64,000 nt of DNA from JAFASC01 sp034669505. GTDB lineage: Bacteria > Pseudomonadota > Alphaproteobacteria > Rhizobiales > Beijerinckiaceae. Every line of letters starts with the position of its first letter. Position 1 is the first letter of the stretch. A model generated the notes under the pieces. That model had not been told where the DNA came from, ran no database searches, and saw only the letters and a program-made list of their open reading frames with translations. The stretch spans positions 1 through 64,000 of the forward strand of contig JAXDNJ010000086.1 of the NCBI GenBank assembly GCA_034669505.1, written 5' to 3'. Both the position numbers and the translations under genes were made by a program. Below are positions 8,575 to 18,199 of the stretch, piece by piece.

Positions 8575-10239
8575 CTACAGCGCCATCGCTCCGGTCTGGC
8601 CGATCTCGCGCCCGACCGGATCGATCAGCACGCCGGGGTTCATGATGCCGCCTGGATCGAGCCGCTGCTTGGCCGCGGCAAGGGCGGCGCGGAACAATTC
8701 CGGGGTTTCGCGCTCGTAGCCGTCGCGATGATCGCGGCCGACGGCATGGTGGTGGGTCACTGTGCCGCCGAGCCGGGTCACGATCTCGTTGCAGGCGCGC
8801 TTGATCTCGACCCAGCGTGCCAGCACGGTCTTGAAGTCCCCGCGGTCGGAACCGAGCACCGCGTAGGTGAAGTAAGGCGCGGGCCCATCCGGATAGACGT
8901 GCGTGAAGCGGCAGGAGACGGTCGCCTCGCGGCCAGTCGCCTTGCGGATCGCCGCGGCCGCCTCGTGCTTCACCTGCCGGTAGAAATCCTCGAAACGGTC
9001 CCAGGTGATCGCAGTCTCGAACGTATCCATGATAATGCCCGCGCCGATCATGGTGTCGCGCCAGAGTGGCATCCTGATAAAGGCGTTGCGCCAAGCCGCA
9101 GCGGCATCCGCTCGCACGCCCTTCTCTTCGTTCCCCTCGGCCGTGCCGCCATGATCGCGCACGAGCTCGAGTGCCCGCGTCATCCACGGCGCGATCTCGT
9201 GATCGGCTGACTCGAAGGCGAGGATCAAGGTCGGCGATCTGCCATCGCCCACATGGTTGAACCTGACCTCGTCCTCATCAAGCAGGCGGCAATTCGTCGG
9301 ATCGAGCCCCGATTGCGACAACGCCCGCACGGCGCGTGCGGCCGCGAACACGTCGGCGAAGGCAATGGACGCGCCGGCGCGGAACTTTGGCCGGTCCTGG
9401 AGGCGCATCCAGGCTTCGGTGACGATCCCTAAGATGCCCTCCGAGCCCATGACCAGCCGATCGGGTGCCGGACCGGCGCCCGACCCCGGCAGCCGCCGGC
9501 TTTCCATGATGCCGCTCGGCGTCACCACCCGCGTGGATTCGACGAAGTCGTCGATATGCGTTTTGGCGGTCGCGTAATGACCGCCGGATCGCGTGACGAT
9601 CCAGCCGCCCAGCGTCGAGAATTGGAAGCTCTGGGGATAATGACGCAGCGTCAGCCCATGCGGCCGTAACCGATCTTCAAGCGCTGGACCGTAAATGCCC
9701 GCGCCGAGCCGCGCGGCGCGGCTCACGCGGTCGATCTCGTGCACTTTGTCGAAACGTTCGAGATCGAGCGAAATCGCCGCCGCATAAGAATCGCCGACTG
9801 CGGGCTCGACGCCGCCGACAACGCTCGATCCGCCGCCAAACGGGATCACCGCGATATTGCTGCGGCCAGCCCAATCGAGGATCGCGGCGATCTCGGCTTC
9901 GCTCTCGGGGAAGGCTACCAGATCGGGCGGGTTCGACACGTCGCGCATCCACATGCGCAGTATGTCGGGGAACGATCTGCCGTAGGCATGCAGGAGGCGA
10001 TCGTGCGGCGTCGTCGAAAAGCGCGAAGCGAGCGCCGGTGGCGGCATGACGCGTGGCTTTCGCAGATCGAAGTCGCTGACCTGCGGCACGGCACCTGCAG
10101 TGACTCCATCGCTACCGGCAAGTTCCCGCATGCGTGCTGCGACGGCGGTATGTTCCGTTTGCGTCAGTTGATCGTCGTCATAGCCCCAGCCCCAAAATTT
10201 GCGGGGTCTATGTTTCGAGAGCGTAACGGATGCGTTCAT
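8575..10239 (-). CDS. FAD-binding oxidase, alkylglycerone-phosphate synthase (AGPS)-like
   Basis: 554-residue member of the VAO/PCMH flavoprotein family. The FAD-binding domain shows PFGGGSSVVGG near residue 135, FSTLGGWIVTRSGG and GSEGILGIVTEA; the C-terminal cap has GGTVTHHHAVGRDH and LDPGGIMNPGVLID, a set seen in alkyldihydroxyacetonephosphate synthases and their bacterial relatives. AGPS forms the ether bond of ether lipids; many bacterial homologues are unproven and some act as hydroxyacid or D-lactate-type dehydrogenases. A GGGAGG ribosome site lies a few bases before ATG 10239. The gene stands alone, with no acyl-DHAP partner genes beside it. Confidence 0.82.
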   Translation of the reverse strand: MNASVTLSKHRPRKFWGWGYDDDQLTQTEHTAVAARMRELAGSDGVTAGAVPQVSDFDLRKPRVMPPPALASRFSTTPHDRLLHAYGRSFPDILRMWMRDVSNPPDLVAFPESEAEIAAILDWAGRSNIAVIPFGGGSSVVGGVEPAVGDSYAAAISLDLERFDKVHEIDRVSRAARLGAGIYGPALEDRLRPHGLTLRHYPQSFQFSTLGGWIVTRSGGHYATAKTHIDDFVESTRVVTPSGIMESRRLPGSGAGPAPDRLVMGSEGILGIVTEAWMRLQDRPKFRAGASIAFADVFAAARAVRALSQSGLDPTNCRLLDEDEVRFNHVGDGRSPTLILAFESADHEIAPWMTRALELVRDHGGTAEGNEEKGVRADAAAAWRNAFIRMPLWRDTMIGAGIIMDTFETAITWDRFEDFYRQVKHEAAAAIRKATGREATVSCRFTHVYPDGPAPYFTYAVLGSDRGDFKTVLARWVEIKRACNEIVTRLGGTVTHHHAVGRDHRDGYERETPELFRAALAAAKQRLDPGGIMNPGVLIDPVGREIGQTGAMAL

Positions 10240-10292
10240 TGTTTCCTCCCGGGCCGGATCATTTCATGACAGCCGGGAAGGGCGCTGGATCG

Positions 10293-11072
10293 TCAATTCA
10301 GATCGACCCGGATCGGCACGTGGTCTGACGGCTTGTCGTTCTCACGCATCTTCTTGTCTATCGAGACAGCCTGCAATCGGTCCGCCGCCATCGGCGAGAG
10401 CAGCAGATGATCGATGCGCAGGCCTTTGTTCCGCTGCCAGGCGCCGGCTTGGTAATCCCAAAACGTGTAGAGCCCCGGCGCGTCGGTGACGGCGCGGAGC
10501 GAATCGACGAGCCCCAGATTGACGAGCGCGCGGAACCGCTCGCGCGTGGCTGGCAGATAGAGAGCGTCGCCGCCCCAATTTGCCGGATCGTAGACGTCGA
10601 TTGGGCCGGGAATCACATTGTAGTCACCTGCGATGACGAGCGGCTCTTCGAGTGCGAGCAGGCTTTTCGCATGCGCGATCAGCCGGTCCATCCAGTCGAG
10701 CTTGTAGGTGTACTTCTCGGTCTGCGGCGGATTGCCGTTCGGCAGGTATATCGAGGCGACGCGGACGAGCTTGCCTGAATCATCAGGCACCGTCGCTTCG
10801 ATGTAGCGGGCGTGGACATCGTTTTCATCGCCCGGCAGGCCGCGCAACACTTCAACCGGGCGCTTCGAAAGGATCGCGACCCCGTTCCAACCCTTCTGGC
10901 CATGTACGGCGGCATTGTAGCCGGCATCCTCGATTTCGAGCCGCGGGAACGCCTCCTCGGTGCATTTGATCTCTTGCAGACAAAGCACGTCGGGTTGGAT
11001 TTCGCGCAGATAGGCGAGGAGCTGCTGCAGCCTGAGGCGAATGGAGTTGACGTTCCAGGTGGCGATGCGCAC
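10293..11072 (-). CDS. xthA: Exodeoxyribonuclease III
   Basis: AP endonuclease / 3'-5' exonuclease of base excision repair, in the endonuclease-exonuclease-phosphatase fold. Motifs seen: ATWNVNSIR at the N-terminus, the metal-binding Glu in LQEIKC, AGDYNVIP, and the C-terminal SDHVPI. GTG 11072 gives 259 residues starting VRIATWNVNSIR, the family norm; a farther upstream ATG would add 17 arginine-rich residues without similarity to the family. The next gene upstream on the same strand (the outer membrane protein) ends with a terminator, so xthA probably has its own promoter. Confidence 0.95.
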   Translation of the reverse strand: MRIATWNVNSIRLRLQQLLAYLREIQPDVLCLQEIKCTEEAFPRLEIEDAGYNAAVHGQKGWNGVAILSKRPVEVLRGLPGDENDVHARYIEATVPDDSGKLVRVASIYLPNGNPPQTEKYTYKLDWMDRLIAHAKSLLALEEPLVIAGDYNVIPGPIDVYDPANWGGDALYLPATRERFRALVNLGLVDSLRAVTDAPGLYTFWDYQAGAWQRNKGLRIDHLLLSPMAADRLQAVSIDKKMRENDKPSDHVPIRVDLN

Positions 11073-11135
11073 GGGGGACCCTCGTCGGCTTCGCCTTGTC
11101 GCGCCGGGGCTCCTGCATCGCAAGCCTCGGAAAGC

Positions 11136-11163
11136 AAAAAAGCCCGGCCAGGAGGCCGGGCTT
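11136..11163 (-). terminator. Rho-independent terminator of outer membrane gene 2
   Basis: Nine-base-pair GC-rich stem (AGCCCGGCC with GGCCGGGCT) and a short loop, followed on the minus strand by a run of six T. It lies 20 bases after the stop at 11184 and before the xthA start, separating the two genes. Confidence 0.9.
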
Positions 11164-11183
11164 CTCGTGTGGATGCCTATCGA

Positions 11184-11975
11184 TCAGTAGCGGGCGACGA
11201 CTGGCGCCGCACCATAGCCCCAATCGAACTTGTAGTTCAGACCGGCGCGCACGATGTGGTTCTGCTCGCGCCCGGCTGTGGTGAAGCCCGCGCCAGTGCC
11301 CCCAAGGATGAAGGTCCGGTTGTTGCGGCCGAGATCGGTGAAGAGATACTCGACCTTTACGCTCCAGTTGTTGAGAAAGGCATATTCGACACCCGCACCG
11401 GCGGCGTAGCCAACGCGCGTGTTGTTGCCGTTACTGGCAGTGAAGAAGGCGGGAATGCCTCCGACAGTCGCGACTGCCGTGTTGGGCCAGTTGCCGCTGC
11501 CGAATGCGACACCGCCGGTGCCGTAAACGAGAAAGCGGTCGAAGGCGATACCCGCGCGGCCGCGCACCGTGCCGAGGAAGCTTGTGCTGCCAACGCTGTT
11601 GGCGCCGGGGAAGATATTGTTGCGGCCGACAACGGCCTGACCATCACCTTCAACACCGACCACGAACTGCCCGAACTGGTAGTTGACGCCGGCCTGGCCG
11701 CCGCCGATGAAACGGCCGTTATTGCTGTTGTTGTTGGCAAAGCCGAAGACTGGTGCCGCCCCACCGAAGAACACCGCATTGCTGTAGCCGTTATTGTTAT
11801 TCGCCCGGAAGGCGCCGCCGGCATTCACGCCGACATAGAACCCCGTCCAGGTGAAGATCGGAACCGGCGGGATGTAGGCGACCGGGGGAGCCCGGCGCGA
11901 GGGGAGATCGGCGGCATAGGCCGAGCCTGCCATCGCGGTCGCGGCGACCGTGGTCATCAGAATCTTACGTAGCAT
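11184..11975 (-). CDS. Outer membrane beta-barrel protein (porin-family), paralogue 2
   Basis: 263 residues with a clear signal peptide (MLRKILMTTVAATAMAGSAYA) cut before ADLPSRRAPP. The mature chain then has FTWTGFYVGVNAGGAF, an asparagine-rich loop, alternating barrel strands, VKVEYLFTDLG near the end and the terminal APVVARY. It is more like paralogue 3 (60538-61494) than paralogue 1, and the two share their upstream region as well. The family is known for abundant surface-exposed proteins in rhizobia and brucellae; specific ligand or pore activity cannot be inferred. Confidence 0.88.
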   Translation of the reverse strand: MLRKILMTTVAATAMAGSAYAADLPSRRAPPVAYIPPVPIFTWTGFYVGVNAGGAFRANNNNGYSNAVFFGGAAPVFGFANNNSNNGRFIGGGQAGVNYQFGQFVVGVEGDGQAVVGRNNIFPGANSVGSTSFLGTVRGRAGIAFDRFLVYGTGGVAFGSGNWPNTAVATVGGIPAFFTASNGNNTRVGYAAGAGVEYAFLNNWSVKVEYLFTDLGRNNRTFILGGTGAGFTTAGREQNHIVRAGLNYKFDWGYGAAPVVARY

Positions 11976-12075
11976 TGGTACCCTCCAAACTGGCCCGAGC
12001 TATTGCTCAGGTGTTGTGATGGCCGGATAACGCCGCTCCCGCCTTAAAAGATGACGGTTCCGAGGGGCCGGAGGG

Positions 12076-12127
12076 CGCTATTGTCCAGCTGTGACGTGGA
12101 TGTCACATTTTGCCTAAGCAATAGGCA
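12076..12127 (-). promoter_or_regulatory. Upstream control region of outer membrane gene 2
   Basis: Two elements repeated at the same spacing upstream of paralogue 3: a box (CGCTATTGTCCAGCTGTG as read on the plus strand, 12076-12093) and, starting 35 bases from its start, the perfect dyad TGCCTAAGCAATAGGCA (12111-12127). Between them lies TGTGACGTGGATGTCACA (12090-12107), a perfect CRP/FNR-like palindrome with eight bases between the TGTGA arms, present here only. A third shared block, GAGCTATTGCTCAG, sits at 11997-12010. No convincing -10/-35 pair could be fixed. Nothing else is seen in the gap 11976-12216 except a strong Shine-Dalgarno sequence at 12205. Confidence 0.6.
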
Positions 12128-12303
12128 ATTTGGAGCGGAAATCAGCGTATTCCGCTTGAGGTGCGGCGAAACGCCCGTGTGAGAGATCGCCGTCCGCCGG
12201 CGGAAAAGGAGGTCTTCTGTCCCGCTTTTCCCAACTCGCGCCGCTTTTCGGCCCGCCCGCCGCATTCGCGACGCTGATTTTTCTCGGGCGGCTGGAACCG
12301 CGC

Positions 12304-13269
12304 CTGGCTCAGGTTCTCGATCTCGCGCTGCCCTTCTTCGGGCTGATCGGCCTCGGCTTCGTCGCCGGCCGTCTGCTGCCCCATCCCGAGCACGGGCTCG
12401 CCTGGATGACTGCCTTCATCATCTATGTCGCGCTACCGGCGTTGTTCTTTAATCTGGTCTCGCTGACGCCTTTCGCGCAGCTCGCCAATAGCGGCTTCGT
12501 CGCAATCACGATGACGGCGACAGGCGCCGCCTTCGTTCTCTCCTTCGCGACAGGCCTCGCAATCACCCGCGGCGATCTCGCCATCTCGGCGATGCAAGGC
12601 GTCGCCGGCGCCTATTCCAATATCGGCTATATGGGCCCAGGGCTGACCCTCGCAGCGCTCGGACCGGGAGCGGCCGCCCCGACCGCCCTGATCTTCGTCG
12701 GCGACACGATCCTGCTCTTCTCGCTGCTGCCCGTCCTCATGGAACTCGCCAATCGGGAGGACGGCGGCTGGTGGCGCACGGCAGGTCGCGTCATCTGGCG
12801 CATCGTGACCCACCCGTTCAACCTCGCGACGGCGGCGGGCATCCTCGCGGCCGGCCTGCAATGGCAGCCGCCGGTGGCAGTCGGACGTCTCCTGACGCTG
12901 CTCCAAGGTGCGGCGGCTCCATGTGCGCTGTTCGGAATGGGCGTGATGGTGGCGCTGCGCCCGATGCGCGCGGTGAGGCCGGAACTCCCGATCCTGCTCC
13001 TGATCAAGCTCACGCTGCATCCGCTGATCGTCTGGACGCTTCTGTCCTTGATCGGCGGCTTCGACAGGATTTGGGTCTTCACGGCCGTGCTCATGGCGGC
13101 GCTGCCGCCGGCGCTCAACGTTTTCATAATGGCGAGCCGCTACCAGACCTATGTGGAGGGCTCGTCGAACCTGATCTTGGTCGGGACCCTTGTCTCGGTG
13201 ATCACCGTTACCGGACTCCTCTACCTGATCACGTCAGGGCTGGCGCCGGTCGATCTTCTGCATCGCTAA
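12304..13269 (+). CDS. AEC-family (auxin efflux carrier) permease, non-canonical start
   Basis: Ten-helix membrane transporter of the AEC/BART type; substrates in bacteria include malonate and malate but here are unknown. Family features are the first helix ALPFFGLIGLGFVAGR, FIIYVALPALFFNL, the QGVAGAYSNIGYMGPGL crossover region and the later ALPPALNVFIMASRY. The first ATG in frame, 12406, would cut off helix 1. Coding similarity runs back to about 12304 (LAQVLDLALPFF, 321 residues, normal length), where the codon is CTG. The frame is open to 12160 with no ATG, GTG or TTG, and a perfect AAAGGAGGT at 12205-12213 precedes another CTG at 12217. The C-terminus overlaps the convergent hydroxylase gene by 41 bases. 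Confidence 0.8.
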   Translation: MAQVLDLALPFFGLIGLGFVAGRLLPHPEHGLAWMTAFIIYVALPALFFNLVSLTPFAQLANSGFVAITMTATGAAFVLSFATGLAITRGDLAISAMQGVAGAYSNIGYMGPGLTLAALGPGAAAPTALIFVGDTILLFSLLPVLMELANREDGGWWRTAGRVIWRIVTHPFNLATAAGILAAGLQWQPPVAVGRLLTLLQGAAAPCALFGMGVMVALRPMRAVRPELPILLLIKLTLHPLIVWTLLSLIGGFDRIWVFTAVLMAALPPALNVFIMASRYQTYVEGSSNLILVGTLVSVITVTGLLYLITSGLAPVDLLHR

Positions 13270-14458
13270 TGCCTGCAAGGATGCCTTCGCGCATCAACGC
13301 CCGCCGCAGCGGACCGATCGCCCGCAGAGCGGCGAGGCCGGCATTGCGCATGAAATCGACCGGCAGGAGATCGGCCAGGAGCAGCCGGTCCATCATGTGA
13401 ACGCCGAGCGTCCGCAGGCCGACGTCACCGCGGCGCAGGTGCTGGTAATGTCCGAGCGCCGCCTCAAGCCGGTGCGAGGCGCGCAGGCTCACGTCCTCGA
13501 GGCAGTCGGCGAGGGTCGCCACATCGCGGATCGAGAGATTGAGGCCCTGTGCGGCGATTGGCGGGAAGACATGGGCTGCCTCGCCGGCCAGCGCCAGCCG
13601 CGGCGCGTTCAGGCGCCGAGCGGTCAACCCAGTCATCGGAAATGAGCCGATCTCCCCATCGATCCGCATGCGCCCGAGAATGCGATGCGATTGCTGCTCG
13701 ATTTTCCGCGCAAGTTTTTCGCTCGGCATGGCGAGGAGCTCGCGCGCATCTTCTGGTGAAACGAGCCAAACGAGGCTCGACCGGTACGGCTCTCTTTTGG
13801 AGCCTTCGAGCGGCACCAGCGTGAACGGGCCGGACCGGGTCAAAAATTCCGTCGAGAAACTTTTGTGCGCGCCGTCATGCGCCAGGAACATCGTCAGCGC
13901 AGTCTGCGGATAGGTCCAAGTCTGCACCGGAATGTTGGCGGCTTCGCGAGCGAGGGAGCGACGGCCGTCGGTAGCGATGATGAGGGCCGCGGCGACCGTC
14001 TCTCCCGTCGCGACGCGTGCGCGTGCGACGTCGCCGTCGAAATCGTAAGCCGCGACCGAGCCCTCGATGAAGGTGATCGCCGGCTCACGGCGCACCGCGT
14101 CGAGCAGTGTATCGACAAGCGCATCGTTCGGAACGTTGATGCCGAGCCGATCAAGCCCGATGTCGCGGGCATCGAAAGTCACGTCAGGTGCGGCGAGGAG
14201 CGCGCTGGTATCGTCGACGATACGGATGCCGGCAATGCGGCTTCCATTCGGCTCCTCCACGCCGAAGCGCGACAACAGCCGCAGCGAGCCCTCGAACAGC
14301 GCCACCGTGCGCCCGGCAAGCCGCGCATCCGTGCGCCCAACCAACGTGACGCGCCGTCCCTGCCGCGCCGTCGCCAGCGCCGCGCAGAGCCCGGCGGCGC
14401 CGGCTCCGGCGACGAGCACATCGGTCTCTTGCAACGAATCCGTCATTTCAGCTTTCAT
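13229..14458 (-). CDS. UbiH/UbiF/COQ6-family FAD-dependent monooxygenase
   Basis: 409-residue class A flavin hydroxylase. It has the N-terminal dinucleotide-binding motif VLVAGAGAAGLCAALA, a central IIATDGRRS motif (the conserved DG fingerprint), and the C-terminal FAD motif LAGEAAHVFPPIAAQGLNLSIRD. This last motif is characteristic of ubiquinone-ring hydroxylases, so a role in ubiquinone synthesis is likely; which ring position is modified cannot be read. ATG 14458 and the internal ATG at 14446 (MTDSLQ) are both possible starts. It is divergent from the ftsB-pdh cluster. Confidence 0.88.
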   Translation of the reverse strand: MKAEMTDSLQETDVLVAGAGAAGLCAALATARQGRRVTLVGRTDARLAGRTVALFEGSLRLLSRFGVEEPNGSRIAGIRIVDDTSALLAAPDVTFDARDIGLDRLGINVPNDALVDTLLDAVRREPAITFIEGSVAAYDFDGDVARARVATGETVAAALIIATDGRRSLAREAANIPVQTWTYPQTALTMFLAHDGAHKSFSTEFLTRSGPFTLVPLEGSKREPYRSSLVWLVSPEDARELLAMPSEKLARKIEQQSHRILGRMRIDGEIGSFPMTGLTARRLNAPRLALAGEAAHVFPPIAAQGLNLSIRDVATLADCLEDVSLRASHRLEAALGHYQHLRRGDVGLRTLGVHMMDRLLLADLLPVDFMRNAGLAALRAIGPLRRALMREGILAGISDAEDRPAPALT

Positions 14459-14515
14459 GGGCGCCGGCGGCAGCGGGTTAAGCCAGACTTAAGCGAAGCG
14501 CTCCATTCTGACACC

Positions 14516-14836
14516 ATGGTCGTCCGCACGCGCCTTCGCGCCATCGCCATCCCGCTCGTGCTCTACACGGTTTCGGGCAACGTCGCGGCGTATTTCGTCT
14601 GGCATGCGCTGAATGGGGAGCGCGGCCTCAAGGCCAGCGTCGAATACACGAAGCAGATCGCCGAACTGGACAAGGAACGCGCCGGTCTGCGCGCGGAACG
14701 CGCCAAGTGGGAGCACCGCATCGGGCTCATCCGCAGCGATGAAATCGACCGCGATATCCTCGACGAGGAGGCCCGCCGAATGCTCGGCCGGGTCAACGCG
14801 CACGACCTTGTCGTGTTGCTGCCCGGCCCGAAATAG
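14516..14836 (+). CDS. Septum formation initiator family protein (FtsB/DivIC-like)
   Basis: 106-residue bitopic membrane protein: short basic cytoplasmic tail, one membrane segment (AIPLVLYTVSGNVAAYFVWHA), then a periplasmic coiled coil (IAELDKERAGLRAERAKWEHRI) and the conserved C-terminal IDRDILDEEARRMLG. FtsB-like proteins bind FtsL and FtsQ in the divisome. Position directly upstream of pdhA is the standard one in alphaproteobacteria. A longer in-frame extension upstream overlaps the divergent hydroxylase and is rejected. Confidence 0.88.
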   Translation: MVVRTRLRAIAIPLVLYTVSGNVAAYFVWHALNGERGLKASVEYTKQIAELDKERAGLRAERAKWEHRIGLIRSDEIDRDILDEEARRMLGRVNAHDLVVLLPGPK

Positions 14837-14955
14837 CTCCCCTCAGCGGGAAATCTCTTGGCCGCCATCGCGTTACCCTCTCGCCGGGGCTTCAGCGCCG
14901 CGCTATCGTACATCCAAAGGCGCAAAAGCTTCGATCAAGTCTGGCGAGGATCATC

Positions 14956-16026
14956 ATGGCAGTAGCCCCGGCCTCTCGTGCCAAAAGCGAGCCGCAGGCT
15001 CCGGAACGAACCGAGGCCCGGGAGGAGAAGAGAACGAACGGCTCCGGGAAGGCTCCCGCCGTTTCCACCTTCACCAAGGAACAGGAGCTCGCCGCCTATC
15101 GCGACATGCTGCTCATCCGGCGCTTCGAGGAGAAGGCCGGGCAAATGTATGGGATGGGGCTCATCGGCGGCTTCTGCCATTTGTATATCGGCCAGGAGGC
15201 GGTCGTCGTCGGCGTCAGGATGGCATCGAAGGACGACGATCAGGTCATCACCGGCTATCGCGATCACGGACATATGCTCGCTTGCGGCATGGACCCGAAG
15301 GGCGTCATGGCCGAACTCACCGGGCGCCGGGGCGGCTATTCCAAAGGGAAGGGCGGCTCCATGCACATGTTCTCCAAGGAGAAGCATTTTTATGGAGGAC
15401 ACGGCATCGTCGGCGCGCAGGTGTCGCTCGGCACCGGGCTCGCTTTCGCCAATTATTATCGCGGCAATCAGAACGTCTCGCTAACCTATTTCGGCGACGG
15501 CGCGTCGAACCAGGGCCAAGTCTACGAGAGCTTCAACATGGCGGAGCTCTGGAAGCTGCCGGTCGTCTACATCATCGAGAATAATCGCTATGCGATGGGA
15601 ACGTCGGTGACGCGTTCATCGGCGCTGACCGATTTCTCTAGACGCGGCGATTCTTTCAACATTCCGGGCGAGCAGGTCGACGGTATGGACGTGCGTGCTG
15701 TCAAAGCCGCGGCGGACAAAGCCATCCAATGGTGCCGCGACGGCAAGGGACCGTATATCTTGGAAATGCAGACCTACCGCTATCGCGGTCACTCTATGTC
15801 CGATCCGGCAAAATATCGCTCCAAAGAAGAAGTGCAGAAAATGCGCGAGGAGCACGATCCGATCGAACAGGTGCGTGCGCGGCTGCTGAAAGGCGGTCAC
15901 TCGAGCGAGGACGAGTTGAAGCAGATCGACGGCAAGATCCGTGCGGTCGTCGCGGAGGCCGCGGAATTTGCGAGCCACGATCCGGAGCCCGATCCAGGCG
16001 AATTGTGGACCGACATCTACCGGTGA
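14956..16026 (+). CDS. pdhA: Pyruvate dehydrogenase E1 component, alpha subunit
   Basis: Thiamine-diphosphate-dependent decarboxylation of pyruvate, as the alpha half of the heterotetrameric E1. After a charged, low-complexity stretch of about 35 residues comes MLLIRRFEEKAGQMYGMG, and the ThDP/Mg motif runs from GDGASNQG (about residue 180) to ENN; the phosphorylation-loop region YRGHSMSDP of mitochondrial homologues is conserved. A GAGGATC ribosome site precedes ATG 14956. First gene of the pyruvate dehydrogenase operon; pdhB starts 47 bases later. Confidence 0.97.
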   Translation: MAVAPASRAKSEPQAPERTEAREEKRTNGSGKAPAVSTFTKEQELAAYRDMLLIRRFEEKAGQMYGMGLIGGFCHLYIGQEAVVVGVRMASKDDDQVITGYRDHGHMLACGMDPKGVMAELTGRRGGYSKGKGGSMHMFSKEKHFYGGHGIVGAQVSLGTGLAFANYYRGNQNVSLTYFGDGASNQGQVYESFNMAELWKLPVVYIIENNRYAMGTSVTRSSALTDFSRRGDSFNIPGEQVDGMDVRAVKAAADKAIQWCRDGKGPYILEMQTYRYRGHSMSDPAKYRSKEEVQKMREEHDPIEQVRARLLKGGHSSEDELKQIDGKIRAVVAEAAEFASHDPEPDPGELWTDIYR

Positions 16027-16073
16027 CTTCTTTCGCTAACCGCTTGCGCTGACGCTTTTCGACGGATCACCCC

Positions 16074-17516
<1,443 letters not shown>

Positions 17517-17605
17517 CGCAATGACAAATGCCCTTGATAACGGGAAAGTTCGGATGTTGCGCTGCGGTCGCATAGGCCTGATCGATTTTGCGAGGCGTGG
17601 CTAAT

Positions 17606-18196
17606 ATGGTCGAACTGGCTACCCGACCCGCGGCCTACAACGACCTAGAAGCAGTCCCTGAGAATTTGGTCGCCGAGATCATTGAGGGCGTGCTCGAGAC
17701 CCATCCGCGCCCGCGGCCAAGACATGCGCGGGCGGCCAATCGGCTCAGTGCAGAACTTATCTTCAGATTTGAGCGCGGCCGCGGCGGGCCGGGAGGATGG
17801 GTGTTTATAGAGGAACCTGAACTGCACCTCGGAAGACACGTCGTAGTGCCCGACCTCGCCGGATGGCGCGCGGGGCGCCTGAGCGCAGAACCTGATGACG
17901 CTTTTATCAAAATCGCTCCCGACTGGGTCTGCGAGGTTCTTTCCGCTTCGACGGCGCGGCTCGATCGCGGCGCGAAGCGGCGCATCTATGCCGAGGCAGG
18001 TGTCGGGCACCTCTGGCTCTTGGATCCATCGGAGGGCACGCTTGAAGCGTTCGCGCTTTCCGACCGGCATTGGCTGCTGCTAGGCACCATGCAGCGGGGC
18101 GAGGAGGTGCAGGCGGCTCCCTTCGAAGCGGCTTCCTTTCCGCTCGACGATCTTTTCCCCTTCGACACGCCACCCTCGTCCGCGACCGAGGTCTGA
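17606..18196 (+). CDS. Uma2 family (DUF820) PD-(D/E)XK nuclease-like protein
   Basis: About 196 residues from ATG 17606 (an earlier TTG at 17588 would add six). The Uma2/DUF820 restriction-endonuclease-like core is visible: an Asp in VVVPDLAGWR, Glu in WVCEVLSASTARLDRGAKRRIYAEAGV with the downstream Lys, and the closing strand HLWLLDP. Family members are numerous in cyanobacteria and scattered elsewhere; their function is unknown. The gene sits between pdhB and pdhC, three bases before the pdhC ATG, so it is probably transcribed with the dehydrogenase genes. It is an insertion relative to the usual operon, with mixed base composition (55 to 68 percent GC in the lines I counted). Confidence 0.85.
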   Translation: MVELATRPAAYNDLEAVPENLVAEIIEGVLETHPRPRPRHARAANRLSAELIFRFERGRGGPGGWVFIEEPELHLGRHVVVPDLAGWRAGRLSAEPDDAFIKIAPDWVCEVLSASTARLDRGAKRRIYAEAGVGHLWLLDPSEGTLEAFALSDRHWLLLGTMQRGEEVQAAPFEAASFPLDDLFPFDTPPSSATEV

Positions 18197-18199
18197 CTC

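Noticed and set aside
8399..9187. N-terminal extension of outer membrane gene 1, open for 263 more codons
   Set aside because: The region is the oxidase gene read out of frame, and the signal peptide at 8398 fixes the true start.
12040..12075. EcfG general-stress promoter (GGAAC-N16/17-CGTT) before outer membrane gene 2
   Set aside because: GGAAC occurs on the minus strand here and at paralogue 3, but CGTT is not at the required distance in either.
13865..14515. Long N-terminal extension of the FtsB-like gene
   Set aside because: It overlaps the divergent hydroxylase entirely and is arginine-rich without any similarity; the membrane protein starts at 14516.
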